Source: Calothrix parasitica NIES-267 (GTDB lineage Bacteria; Cyanobacteriota; Cyanobacteriia; Cyanobacteriales; Nostocaceae). Taken from it: a stretch of 64,000 nt of DNA. Below the pieces are notes generated by a model. That model made no database searches and had not been told where the DNA came from. It saw only the letters and a program-made list of their open reading frames with translations. Positions 26,794 to 37,000 of the stretch are shown here, in pieces; within the stretch, counting starts at the first letter, position 1, and every line of letters starts with the position of its first letter. The stretch spans positions 1,384,264 through 1,448,263 of the forward strand of contig NZ_AP018227.1 in assembly GCF_002368095.1 (NCBI RefSeq), read 5' to 3'. Made by a program: the position numbers and the translations under genes.

Positions 26794-29700
26794 CTAAAAC
26801 TCCATCTCCTCTCTCTCTCCCTCAACATCACTTACAGAACCCTGCAACCGTCTAGTCAACAAATTCTTATCTACACGCTGCGCTAATTCTGCAACAGTAG
26901 GAGCTTCAAATAAATCAATTACAGTGATTTCAACATTAAACATTTTCAGCAACTGAGCAATTAATTTAGTTGCTAATAAAGAATGACCACCTAATTCAAA
27001 GAAGTCATCTTCTACACCTACTGTTTCTAACTCAAGCACGCTGGTAAATATGTTAACTAACTTTTCTTCCGTCGGTGTCCGAGGTGCTACAAATGTTGAT
27101 GACTGATTACCAGACCAATCGGGAATGGGAAGCCCCACCGTATCTATTTTACCGTTGGGTGTGAGCGGTAAAGCATCTAGCATCACAAATGCAGCAGGAA
27201 TCATGTAATCTGCTAATTTTTCTTTGAGAACACGACGTAATTCTGAAGAGGTAGGAGTTTTGGTTTGACTATTAATTTTAGCTTTGGGGACAATATAAGC
27301 AACTAAGCGTTTGTCACCGGGATTATCTTCTCGAACTATGACAACGCTGGTTTGAATACCGGGATATTTATTTAGTTGAGCTTCAATTTCCCCAATTTCA
27401 ATCCGAAAACCGCGAATTTTAACTTGATTATCGATTCGACCAACTAATTTGATGCTACCGTCTGGAAGATAACAAGCTAAGTCTCCGGTTTTGTATAACC
27501 TCACCCCCATCCCCTCTCCTTTACAAGGAGAGGGGTGTCCGAATTTCCCCTCTCTTTGATAAGGAGAGGGCTGCCGAAGGCGGAGTGAGGTATCATGAAA
27601 CGGATTAGGAATAAATTTCTCTGCGGTCAAATCTGGTCTGTTCAAGTAACCTCTTGCTAAACCGACACCAGCTATGTGAAGTTCCCCAAGTACTCCAACT
27701 GGTAAAGGTTGCAAATTACTATCTAATATATAAAGTTGTTTGTTGGTACTCGAACGCAACACGGGTGAAATCGGATGACCGTTGCCACACTCTACCATAC
27801 TGGCATTGACGGTAACTTCGGTTGGCCCGTAAGCGTTAATAAATTTTCGTCCTTGCGACCATTTGGTTATCAGTTCGGGGGAAGGTGCTTCTCCTCCAAC
27901 TAATACCATTTTCAAGGCTGGTAATTCTTCAACGGGTAATACTGATAGTGCTGAAGGTGTAATTGTGATGTGAGTTACTTGTTTATCTCGCAACAGTTTT
28001 AGTAAGGGAAGTCCGGGAATTATATCTTCTAAGGATGCAAGACAAAGTTTAGCTCCACTTGCCAATGCCATAATGATTTCTGGAATTGAAGCATCGAAAC
28101 TAAATGAGAAGAATTGCAGGATACAGCTATCGGAGCGAACGTCACAAACTCGGATTTTATCTTCTGTAAGGTTGGTTAATCCGCGATGAGGAATAAGTAC
28201 ACCTTTGGGTTTTCCTGTGGAACCGGAGGTGTAGATTAGATATGCGAGATTGTCGGTTTTGACTTTGCTTTGAGGATTTTGATAATTTTGTGAGCTATTA
28301 TTATTTGATTTCCAAAAACTATCAAGGTTAATTATTTGAGATTTTGTAATTTGTTCCGCTACTTCCTGAGTTCCGGAATGGGTTAATAGTAAAGATATTT
28401 GAGCATCTTCGACCATAAATGCTAATCTTTCTGTGGGATATGCGGGGTCGAGGGGAACGTATGCACCACCTGCTTTGTGTATGGCTAGCATGGCAATAAT
28501 AATTGCTGGTGAGCGTTGAATGCAAATCCCGACTCGTACTTCTGGGGATACTCCTAAACTTTGTAAATGATGAGCGAGTTGATTGCTGCGTTGATTTAGT
28601 TCTTGATAGGTAAGTTGTTCGTTGTTATAGATTATTGCAATTGCATCGGGTGTTTTTTCTACTTGTGCTTCAAATAGTTGATGAAAACACAAATCCTGAG
28701 AAAATTCTTTTTGCGTCTGGTTCCATTCCACCAAGATTTGCTGCTGTTCGGTTGGTGTAAGTAACGGTAATTCTCCAATACATTGTGTTGGTTGATTTGC
28801 GATTCCTTCTAACAACGTGCAGAAATGTCCTACCATCCGCTTAATAGTCGTCTCTGCAAATAAATCTTTATTGTATTCAAATCCTCCGACCAATTCATCG
28901 GCAGTTTCGTACATATCCAAGCTTAAATCTAATTTGGCGCTGGGATTTATTTGTCCTAAAGAACTTAAAGTTAAACCCGGTATTTCTATTTTCTCTGTTG
29001 GGGGATTTTCTAATCTAAATTTAACTTGAAATAAGGGGTTGTAGCTCAAATCCCGTTCTGGATGCAATTCTTCTACTAATTTCTCAAATGGTAAGTCTTG
29101 ATGGTCGTAAGCATCCCAAGTAATTTGACGGACTCGCTGTAATACCTGTTCAAATGTCGGGTCGTTACTTAAGTCTGTTCTTAACACCAAAGTATTGACA
29201 AAAAAGCCAATTAACCCTTCTAATTCAGAACGATTGCGATTTGCGATAGGAGAACCAACAACTATATCTGCTTGTCCGGTGTAGCGATAAAGTAGTACCT
29301 TAAATGCAGCTAGCAGAGTCATAAATAAAGTTGCTCCCTCAACTTTGGCAATAGCTTTCAATTTATTGCCGATTTCCGGTGAAAGGGTAAAAGAAACCGT
29401 ATCACCTCGAAAACTCTGGACTCTAGAACGAGGAAAATCTGTAGGTAATTGAATTACTGGTAAAGTACCACCTAACTGTTGTTTCCAGTAGCCAAGCTGG
29501 GTTGCTAATACTTCCCCCTGCAACCATTGACGCTGCCAAACTGCAAAATCAGCATATTGAATTGGTAATGGTTTTAAAAGAGAAGGAATATCTTGAGATA
29601 AAGCAGCGTATAAAGTTGCGATTTCCTTTACTAAAACTTCCATTGACCAGCCATCAGAAATAATATGATGCATGGTTAGAAGTATAACTTTTTCAGTTGC

Positions 29701-30291
29701 TTCGAGTTCTAATAAAGTAACTCGTAACAGCAAATCTTGTTCTAAATCAAAAGGTTTTTTAGCTTCTTCAATAGCGATTTGCTTAACTTTTATTTCTTGT
29801 TCTACTTTCGGTATCAGTTGAAGATTAATTGGGTGTATAGCTAATTTTTTAGTAGGAGAAATAACTTGAACTAATTCTTCGTCAACAGTTTTAAAATTAG
29901 TGCGGAGAACTTCGTGACGTTGAATAACTGTATTCAGAACTTGTTGTAAAACTTCAACCTTTAATTTACCAGTCAGACGAACTGCTGTAGGAATATGATA
30001 TACAGAACTACCAGGTTGTAATTGTTCGAGAAACCACAGTCGTTGTTGAGCGAAAGATAAAGGTAGTTTTTCAGTTCTTGGGGTCGTTGGGATGGAAGTG
30101 ACTGTTTTTTGATTAACTAAATTTGCTTGCTGTAGAAAAGCGATAATTTCGGGTTTCCGGGTTTGTAATTGAGCGGTAAATTCGGGAGTCAGAACTTCAT
30201 CGGGAGCGCTACAGCGTAATTTTTCGTCTTCAAGCCATAATTTTACGTCGAGAGTATGGAGATGAGTGAGAAATTGTTCTATGGTGTTCAT
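26794..30291 (-). CDS. NRPS module: TubC docking-C-A-PCP, last elongation module
   Basis: 1165 residues. A TubC-type docking domain (1-55, DVKLWLEDEKLRCSAPDEVL) is followed by a condensation domain (70-505, HHIISDGWS near 209), an A domain (540-1000) and a PCP (DFFELGGHSLLATK near 1101). The specificity residues read by eye are D-A-P-T-L-G-A-V-N, which I cannot match to a known substrate. There is no TE; the chain should pass to the thioester reductase. The C-terminus REEMEF resembles a short docking motif for the TubC-like domain of the hydroxylase-reductase. An in-frame palindromic repeat is at residues 901-932. By context its substrate may be the residue that the CmlA-like domain hydroxylates. 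Confidence 0.92.
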   Translation of the reverse strand: MNTIEQFLTHLHTLDVKLWLEDEKLRCSAPDEVLTPEFTAQLQTRKPEIIAFLQQANLVNQKTVTSIPTTPRTEKLPLSFAQQRLWFLEQLQPGSSVYHIPTAVRLTGKLKVEVLQQVLNTVIQRHEVLRTNFKTVDEELVQVISPTKKLAIHPINLQLIPKVEQEIKVKQIAIEEAKKPFDLEQDLLLRVTLLELEATEKVILLTMHHIISDGWSMEVLVKEIATLYAALSQDIPSLLKPLPIQYADFAVWQRQWLQGEVLATQLGYWKQQLGGTLPVIQLPTDFPRSRVQSFRGDTVSFTLSPEIGNKLKAIAKVEGATLFMTLLAAFKVLLYRYTGQADIVVGSPIANRNRSELEGLIGFFVNTLVLRTDLSNDPTFEQVLQRVRQITWDAYDHQDLPFEKLVEELHPERDLSYNPLFQVKFRLENPPTEKIEIPGLTLSSLGQINPSAKLDLSLDMYETADELVGGFEYNKDLFAETTIKRMVGHFCTLLEGIANQPTQCIGELPLLTPTEQQQILVEWNQTQKEFSQDLCFHQLFEAQVEKTPDAIAIIYNNEQLTYQELNQRSNQLAHHLQSLGVSPEVRVGICIQRSPAIIIAMLAIHKAGGAYVPLDPAYPTERLAFMVEDAQISLLLTHSGTQEVAEQITKSQIINLDSFWKSNNNSSQNYQNPQSKVKTDNLAYLIYTSGSTGKPKGVLIPHRGLTNLTEDKIRVCDVRSDSCILQFFSFSFDASIPEIIMALASGAKLCLASLEDIIPGLPLLKLLRDKQVTHITITPSALSVLPVEELPALKMVLVGGEAPSPELITKWSQGRKFINAYGPTEVTVNASMVECGNGHPISPVLRSSTNKQLYILDSNLQPLPVGVLGELHIAGVGLARGYLNRPDLTAEKFIPNPFHDTSLRLRQPSPYQREGKFGHPSPCKGEGMGVRLYKTGDLACYLPDGSIKLVGRIDNQVKIRGFRIEIGEIEAQLNKYPGIQTSVVIVREDNPGDKRLVAYIVPKAKINSQTKTPTSSELRRVLKEKLADYMIPAAFVMLDALPLTPNGKIDTVGLPIPDWSGNQSSTFVAPRTPTEEKLVNIFTSVLELETVGVEDDFFELGGHSLLATKLIAQLLKMFNVEITVIDLFEAPTVAELAQRVDKNLLTRRLQGSVSDVEGEREEMEF
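27498..27591. repeat. In-frame palindromic element in A domain, pre-A7 site
   Basis: Two CCCCTCTCC..GGAGAGGGG cores bounded by ACCTCACCCC and GTGAGGT. It is translated as ..PSPYQREGKFGHPSPCKGEG.. immediately before LYKTGDL. The same site in the other A domains uses another frame of the element (SPLLVKERG). Confidence 0.85.
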
Positions 30292-30526
30292 AAGAATATC
30301 GTAAATTAATCTACTACCTATTTTTATTCAACAAAAATTTGATTGGTAGGGTGTGTTGCTGCAATCGCACAACGCACCGCATTATTTAATAATGATATTT
30401 ATTAGTAATTATTCTTAATTATTTTAATACAAGGTTCGTAGTTGCGCTTCTCGCAGAGAAAACTCCGTTTACAGCGCCAAACATTTTGAACGAAGACAGT
30501 GTAACTACGAAGGAACATGATTTTTG

Positions 30527-30662
30527 GCGAAAACAGGGTTACTACGAACTACATTTTTGAGCGAAAATAGGGTTACTACGAACTACATTTTTGAGCGAAA
30601 ATAGGGTTACTACGAACTACATTTTTGAGCGAAGACAGGGTTACTACGAACTACATTTTTGG
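30527..30662. repeat. Four contiguous 34-bp direct repeats
   Basis: Unit GCGAAAATAGGGTTACTACG plus AACTACATTTTTGA begins at 30527, 30561, 30595 and 30629 with one or two mismatches between copies. Flanking 30424-30526 and 30663-30690 carry diverged pieces of the same unit and the GTAGTTGCGC/GCGCAACTAC palindromic ends. It fills the gap between two NRPS genes (30292-30693), where no gene is seen. Confidence 0.9.
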
Positions 30663-30693
30663 CGCTGAAGCGCAACTACGAACGAATATATTA

Positions 30694-33600
30694 TTACAAT
30701 TCAATTTCTTTTCTTCCTGTGCTTGGGGTGTCGGGATTTTGTTGCTGTATGGTGATTTGAATCGCTTGAACATATTCGGCGATCGCCACAATTGTTGGTT
30801 TCTCAAAAATGCTTCTCAATGGTAAATCTAGCTCAAAGGTTTGACGCAAACGAGAGTTAATCCGAGTCGCTAGAAGCGAGTTACCACCCAAGTCAAAGAA
30901 GTTGTCGTAAACTCCAACTTGTTCTAGCTTTAAAACTTCTTTCCAGATAGTAGCAATGGTTTCTTCGGTAGGGTTACGTGGTGGCACCTGACTCTGTAAT
31001 TTTACACCCATTTCATCCACTGCGAGCAAAGAGCGTCTATCGATTTTACCGTTGGGTGTTAAAGGAATAGATTCCAACATTACAAATGCAGAAGGTATCA
31101 TGTAATTAGGTAGTTTGGCTTCTAAAAAAGAGCGCAAAGATGTTTTTAGCTCGTCTGTTTCTGATTGAATGGGAACAACATAAGCAACAAGACGTGAATT
31201 GTTATTTTGATTTTGACTTTGATATTTCGCAATAACTACAGCAGTTTTCACTTCCGGATGTTGTGATAGTACAGTTTCAATTTCACCTAATTCAATCCGG
31301 AAACCACGAATTTTTACCTGATAGTCAATTCTTCCTAGAAATTCTATGTTCCCGTCGGGTAAATAACGTGCCTTATCTCCGGTTTTGTATAATTTGAAAC
31401 TAGACCTCACCCCGCCTACGGCACCCCTCTCCTTATCAAAGAGAGGGGACTCTAGTGAGGTTTGAAAGCCTGCGGCACCCCTCTCCTTAACAAGGAGAGG
31501 GGATGGGGGTGAGGTTTTCTTAAACGGATTCGGTATAAATCTTTCTGCGGTTAAATCTGGTCTTTTTAAATACCCGCGTGCTAAACCGTCACCACCAATA
31601 TACAATTCCCCAGCAACTCCAATCGGTACCTGACGCAAGTGAGAATCGAGAATGTAAATTTGGGTATTGTGAATGGGAGTACCGATAGGGATAGAGGGGG
31701 TAGAGGGGGTAGCAATTTCATGCCCAATCCCCCATGCTGTCACATCAATCGCGGCTTCTGTGGGGCCGTAAAGATTGTGCAGTTGAGCGTCAAGATGAGT
31801 AAAGAAGCGGTTTTGTAGTTCAACTGTCAATGCTTCACCGCTACAAATAACTCGTTTGATGGAAGTACAATATTTTAACTCTGGTTCTTCTAGAAAAGCT
31901 TCGAGCATGGAAGGAACGAAATGCAACGTGGTAATTTGTTGCTCTCTAATTAAATTTACCAAATATCCGCTGTCTTTATGTCCTCCTGGTTTGGCTACAA
32001 TTAAAGTCGCACCAAATAATAATGTCCAGAAGAATTCCCAGACGGAAACGTCAAAACTAAAGGGTGTTTTTTGCAAAACTCGGTCATCTGTTGTCAGTTG
32101 ATAGGTTTGCTGCATCCACCACAACCGATTTACTAAGCCGCGATGGGTATTGATTACTCCTTTTGGTTTTCCGGTAGATCCAGAGGTATAAATTACATAA
32201 ATACTATTTTCTAAATTTGTGGTATTTACTGGATTAGATACAGGAAATTGTTCTGTATCTGATAGAATTTCTATAATTTTTTCTTGAGTTAGAAGTGTTT
32301 TTAATTCAGTCTCTTTCTTTATAAAATCTAATCTCTCTAAAGGATAATCTGGGTCGAGGGGAACATAAGCAGCACCCGCTTTCAAGATAGCAAGCATACC
32401 AATTACCATTTCTACAGAGCGTTCTAAACTGATACCAACTAAAACTTCTGTTTTAACTCCAATATTTATTAAATAATATGCTACTTGATTTGCTTTAATA
32501 TTAAGTTCTTCATAAGTAAGTTTTTCGTCTTCAAATATTACCGCTGTTTTATCGGGTGTACGCTCAACTTGTTCTGCAAATAATTCATGGATACATTGTT
32601 TTGGATATTCTGCTTGTGTTGAATTCCACTCTGTTAATAATTTCTGTTCTGCATCAGTTAATAAAGGTAATTCTATTAAACAATAATCAGGATTATTAGC
32701 AATATTTTCTAAGAGAATATGAAAATGGATTAAGAAATTTTCAATCGTATCATTATCAAAAATATTTGAGTCATATTTAATTTTAAAATTTAACTCATTC
32801 GCTGCTGAGACTAACATTGTCAGAGGGAAACTTGTCCATTCAAGGGAAGTTACTTTTTCAATTTTCAATCCATCTTGAGATTTTAATAACGAAGCATCAA
32901 CCGGATAGTTTTCAAATACTAAAATATGCTCGAATAGCGTCGCACCTCGGGGAATTTCGCTCCAGTTTTGAATTTCTAATAAGGGACTATATTCATATTG
33001 TAATGCTTCTACTTGCTGAGCTTGCAGTTTTTTTAGCCAGCTAATTAACGATGCTTGCGGGTCAATTTGCACTCTTACTGGTAGAGTATTGATAAATAAT
33101 CCTACCATTGATTCTGACCCGCTAAGTATAGCCGGACGACCGGAACTTGTTGCGCCAAATACGATATCATCTTGGTTGCAATAACGACTCAAAAGGATAG
33201 CAAAAGCCCCTTGAATCAAAGTGTTAAGGGTAAATTGATGGTTTTTCGCTAAATTTTTGAGAGTATTAGTAATGCTCGCTGGTAAAGAGATTTCCTGTTG
33301 AGTCCAATTAGCTTTTGTTGAATTTGACGACGATTGTTTTACTTGCAGAATATTTGGTGTGGTAAATCCTTTGAGTTTCGTTTTCCAATATTTTTCTGCT
33401 GCTGATAAATCTTGTTGCCCCAACCAAGCAATATAATCAGCGTAAGGACGATTATTATAGATTAATAAATCAGGTAAATCTGCACCGTCGTGAAATACTT
33501 GATATAGTTGAAAAACTTCTTTAAGAACCAATCCCGCTGACCAACCATCAATAATTAAATGATGTTGCGTCCAAATTAATTGATAGCGATTTTCTGTTAA

Positions 33601-33993
33601 TTGAATTAAATTTATCCGGAATAAAGGAGCTATTTTGAGGTCAAAACCCTGCTTTCTATCTTCTTCTAAAAAATCCTCTAACTTTTGCTGTTGTTGTGAT
33701 GCAGAAAATTCCTGCCAATCTTGTTTTTGCCAAGGTAAATTTAAAACCCGATATACTACCTGAAAAGGTTGGTCGCGTTTTTCCCAACGAAAAGCCGTTC
33801 GTAATATAGAATGTCGTCTAAATACTTCTGACCATGCTTTTTGAAAAGCAATTACATCCGTTAACCCATCCACAGTAATACAAACCTGCGGTACATAAGC
33901 ACCCGCATCCGGTGCAAGCAAGCTGTGAAATAGTATACCTTGCTGCATCGGTGAAAGGGGATAGATATTTTCAATATTTTTTTGTTTATTCAT
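30694..33993 (-). CDS. NRPS module C-A(Ser)-PCP
   Basis: 1099 residues. The condensation domain starts at once (ENIYPLSPMQQGILFHSL) with HHLIIDGWS near 147. The A domain has YTSGSTGKPKGV, FDVSVWE and NLYGPTEAAID; the specificity residues D-V-W-H-I-S-L-I-D differ only by I/L from the known serine code DVWHLSLID. PCP is NFFDLGGNSLLATR near 1033. The preceding protein ends in an epimerase, so this C domain should accept a D-residue donor. The N-terminal ENIYPLSPMQ form fits a communication-type docking to that epimerase end. The C-terminus RKEIEL resembles a short motif for the TubC-type docking domain of the next protein. An in-frame repeat is at residues 827-863. Confidence 0.94.
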   Translation of the reverse strand: MNKQKNIENIYPLSPMQQGILFHSLLAPDAGAYVPQVCITVDGLTDVIAFQKAWSEVFRRHSILRTAFRWEKRDQPFQVVYRVLNLPWQKQDWQEFSASQQQQKLEDFLEEDRKQGFDLKIAPLFRINLIQLTENRYQLIWTQHHLIIDGWSAGLVLKEVFQLYQVFHDGADLPDLLIYNNRPYADYIAWLGQQDLSAAEKYWKTKLKGFTTPNILQVKQSSSNSTKANWTQQEISLPASITNTLKNLAKNHQFTLNTLIQGAFAILLSRYCNQDDIVFGATSSGRPAILSGSESMVGLFINTLPVRVQIDPQASLISWLKKLQAQQVEALQYEYSPLLEIQNWSEIPRGATLFEHILVFENYPVDASLLKSQDGLKIEKVTSLEWTSFPLTMLVSAANELNFKIKYDSNIFDNDTIENFLIHFHILLENIANNPDYCLIELPLLTDAEQKLLTEWNSTQAEYPKQCIHELFAEQVERTPDKTAVIFEDEKLTYEELNIKANQVAYYLINIGVKTEVLVGISLERSVEMVIGMLAILKAGAAYVPLDPDYPLERLDFIKKETELKTLLTQEKIIEILSDTEQFPVSNPVNTTNLENSIYVIYTSGSTGKPKGVINTHRGLVNRLWWMQQTYQLTTDDRVLQKTPFSFDVSVWEFFWTLLFGATLIVAKPGGHKDSGYLVNLIREQQITTLHFVPSMLEAFLEEPELKYCTSIKRVICSGEALTVELQNRFFTHLDAQLHNLYGPTEAAIDVTAWGIGHEIATPSTPSIPIGTPIHNTQIYILDSHLRQVPIGVAGELYIGGDGLARGYLKRPDLTAERFIPNPFKKTSPPSPLLVKERGAAGFQTSLESPLFDKERGAVGGVRSSFKLYKTGDKARYLPDGNIEFLGRIDYQVKIRGFRIELGEIETVLSQHPEVKTAVVIAKYQSQNQNNNSRLVAYVVPIQSETDELKTSLRSFLEAKLPNYMIPSAFVMLESIPLTPNGKIDRRSLLAVDEMGVKLQSQVPPRNPTEETIATIWKEVLKLEQVGVYDNFFDLGGNSLLATRINSRLRQTFELDLPLRSIFEKPTIVAIAEYVQAIQITIQQQNPDTPSTGRKEIEL
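31404..31515. repeat. In-frame palindromic element, pre-A7 site of the Ser A domain
   Basis: Double-core copy, ACCTCACCCC to GTGAGGT, translated as TSPPSPLLVKERG..SPLFDKERG.. just before KLYKTGD. The host gene stays open through it. Confidence 0.88.
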
Positions 33994-34070
33994 TTTGGAA
34001 TGGGTAATGGGTAGTTGGTGATTGCGCTACTTGTTGATTATTGAGAATTTTTGTATATTAGCAATTGTTT

Positions 34071-37000
34071 CTACAAATCCTCCAAAATATCATCCAATTC
34101 TTCTTGACTCAACTGCATCTGTGAAAAATCAGAAGGTGTATATCCGCCAACTTCATCACAACAAAGTTGAATCAAATTACGCAAAGCTTTCATATATTGT
34201 TCGGTAAGATTAATAATCGTACTTCGACGGTGAACTGCTGTAGAATAAATCCAATCTAGCCGTAATTTACCTGCGCTGATAATACTATTAATTTCTATCA
34301 ATATATCTCGATTACCGCGTTTGCTACGAACTGCACCTGTAGATTCATTTGCTGGTTTCACAAATGTTGATTCTGCAAAAGTTCCATCAACTTGACCTAA
34401 ATAATTAAACCGTATTTGAGGAGTAATTTTGCTAAGTTGTGTTTGTATTTCTTGATTTCCTAAAAATCGTAAAATACTGTAATCAATTCCTCGGTTGGGA
34501 ATTTGGCGTAGTTGTTCTTTAATGGTTTTAAGATTATGTATTATATCTTTTTGGGCATCTTTTGCTGTATCTAAATCCAACAAAACTGGAAACATAGTAG
34601 TAAACCAACCTACAGTCCGAGATATATCTACTTCGCTAAATAAATCTTCTCTTCCATGTGCTTCTAAATCAATTAGTAAACGTTTTTTACCAGTCCAGTT
34701 TTCAAAGGTTTGTACTAGTGCTGTTAGCAATACATCATTAATTTGAGTTTGGTATGCTGTAGGGACTTGTTGTAATAAAGCTTGTGTTTCTTCAGCAGTG
34801 AAAGCAATTGAAACTGTATCCGTCGTAGCGACTGTATTATTTGATTGTGGATAATCTACTGGTATGTCAATTTCTGGAATTTTACAGATATTTTGCCAGT
34901 ATTCTATTGTTTCTTTCGAGATTTGCTCGGAATAATTTTGTAGAGAATTAGCCCAGTGTTTAAAAGATGTAGTTTTTGGTGGTAGTTGGATTTTTTGACC
35001 TGAATTTAAATTTAATTGTTCAAAAGCTGTTTGTAAATCAGATAGAAGAATTCGCCAAGATATTCCATCGATAACCAAATGATGGATTATAAACAACAAG
35101 CGATTAGATTTATTTTCATTACCTAATTTAAAAAATGCTACACGTACTAATCCCGTTGCAAGATTAAGACTTTTTTGTAATTGTGTTGCTGTTTTAGTAA
35201 TTGTTGGTTGTTGTTCTTCTTCGTTTAAAGCTGATAAATCAAATTGTAATAATGGAGTTTGTTTATTTATATAATTATCTACGTCAGCATTAATTTGTTG
35301 TAAACCAGATTCTGTAGTTTGAAACTGTAAACGCAATGCGTCATGATGTGTTAAAAGCTTCTGTATACTTTGCTCAACCCATGCAAACGGAATTGATTTA
35401 TCAACAGAGAGCATAATTGATTGATTCCAATGATGGGAATCGGCGAGATTTTGAGCAAAAAACCAATTTTGAATTGGTGTTAGCGGTACAATACCCGTAA
35501 TTTTTCCTTGCTCTGCATTCACGGAAACAGTATCCGCTACCGCTGCTAATTCAGCAATTGTTTGATGTTGAAATACCTGCTTTGGTAACAAACGTAAACC
35601 AGATTGACTGGCTTTAGCAATTACCTGTATTGCTAAAATCGAATCACCACCCAACTCAAAGAAATTATCATGAATTCCTACCGATTCAATACCAAGCAAT
35701 TGAGTCCAAATTTGCGTTAGTATTTGTTCTTTTCGCGTCCTTGGTTTTACATTATTATCAATATTCTGCTTATTGTTTAATTGATTTTGATAATTATCTG
35801 GTTCCGGTAAAGCACGACGATTGATTTTACCATTGGGAGTCAATGGTATTTCTGACAACATCATAAAGATAGCCGGAATCATGTAATCGGGAAGTTTATC
35901 TTGAAGAAAGTGGCGTAATTGAATTGAAAAATTATCGTCACTAACTGGATTTTTTAATACAAAATAAGCAACTAAACGTTTATTACCCGATTTATCTTCC
36001 CAAACTTTAGTAACAGCTTGGTGAACTTCGGGATGTTGACTCAAAGCACTTTCAATTTCACCCAATTCAATCCGAAAACCTCGAAGTTTTACTTGATTAT
36101 CAAAACGACCGAGATATTCAATCTTTCCTGACGGTAAGTAACGTGCTTTATCTCCGGTTTTGTAAAGACGTTCGTCTAAGAACCGGACACCTCTCTCCTT
36201 AACAAGGAGAGGGGAAGGGGGTGAGGTTCTAAATGGATTAGGAATCAATTTTTCTGCGGTTAATTCTGGTCGATTTAGATATTCCCGTATTAAACCAGCA
36301 CCACCAAGATACAATTCACCGGGAACACCTACAGGAACTGGTTGGAGATAACTATCAAGAATATAAGCTTGAGTATTTGTAATCGGAGAACCTATAGTCG
36401 GAGATTGGTAATTGGTAATTGGTAATTGGTAATTGATAATTGATTCTTGTCCCCCAACTAAAGCATATGTCGAATAAGTCGTATCTTCACTAGGGCCGTA
36501 TAAATTAAATATCTGCTGAATCTGAGGATGTTTTTGTTCAAGCTGTTGTACTAAACTTTGCTGTAAAGCTTCTCCAGCTAAATTAACTGTATTAACTGAA
36601 TTGGGAATGGCTTTTAATTGAGATAATTGTAATATTGCACTCGGTACTGTATTAATTAAAGTAACTGAATCTACTTTATTCAGGTAGGGAAGCTGTAAAG
36701 CGTTTTCTACTAGGATTACTTTTCCACCCCAGGATAAAGGTACAAATAATTCAAACACAGATAAATCAAAACAAATGGAAGTTGATGCGAGTACTCCTGC
36801 AAGTTGTGTATCTGCGAACACATCCCGCGACCAGTGAATTAAGGTTGTAGCGCTGCGATGGGTAATTGCTACACCTTTGGGTTTTCCGGTAGAACCTGAT
36901 GTGTAGATGACATAAGCGAGATTTTCGGGTTCTACTTCTACATCAATATTGACTGTGCTTTCTTGATTTATTGCGTTCCAATCAGTTTTAAAATTAACAA

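Noticed and set aside
30527-30662. Possible CRISPR array
   Set aside because: Four 34-bp units are contiguous with no spacers, and no cas gene is near.
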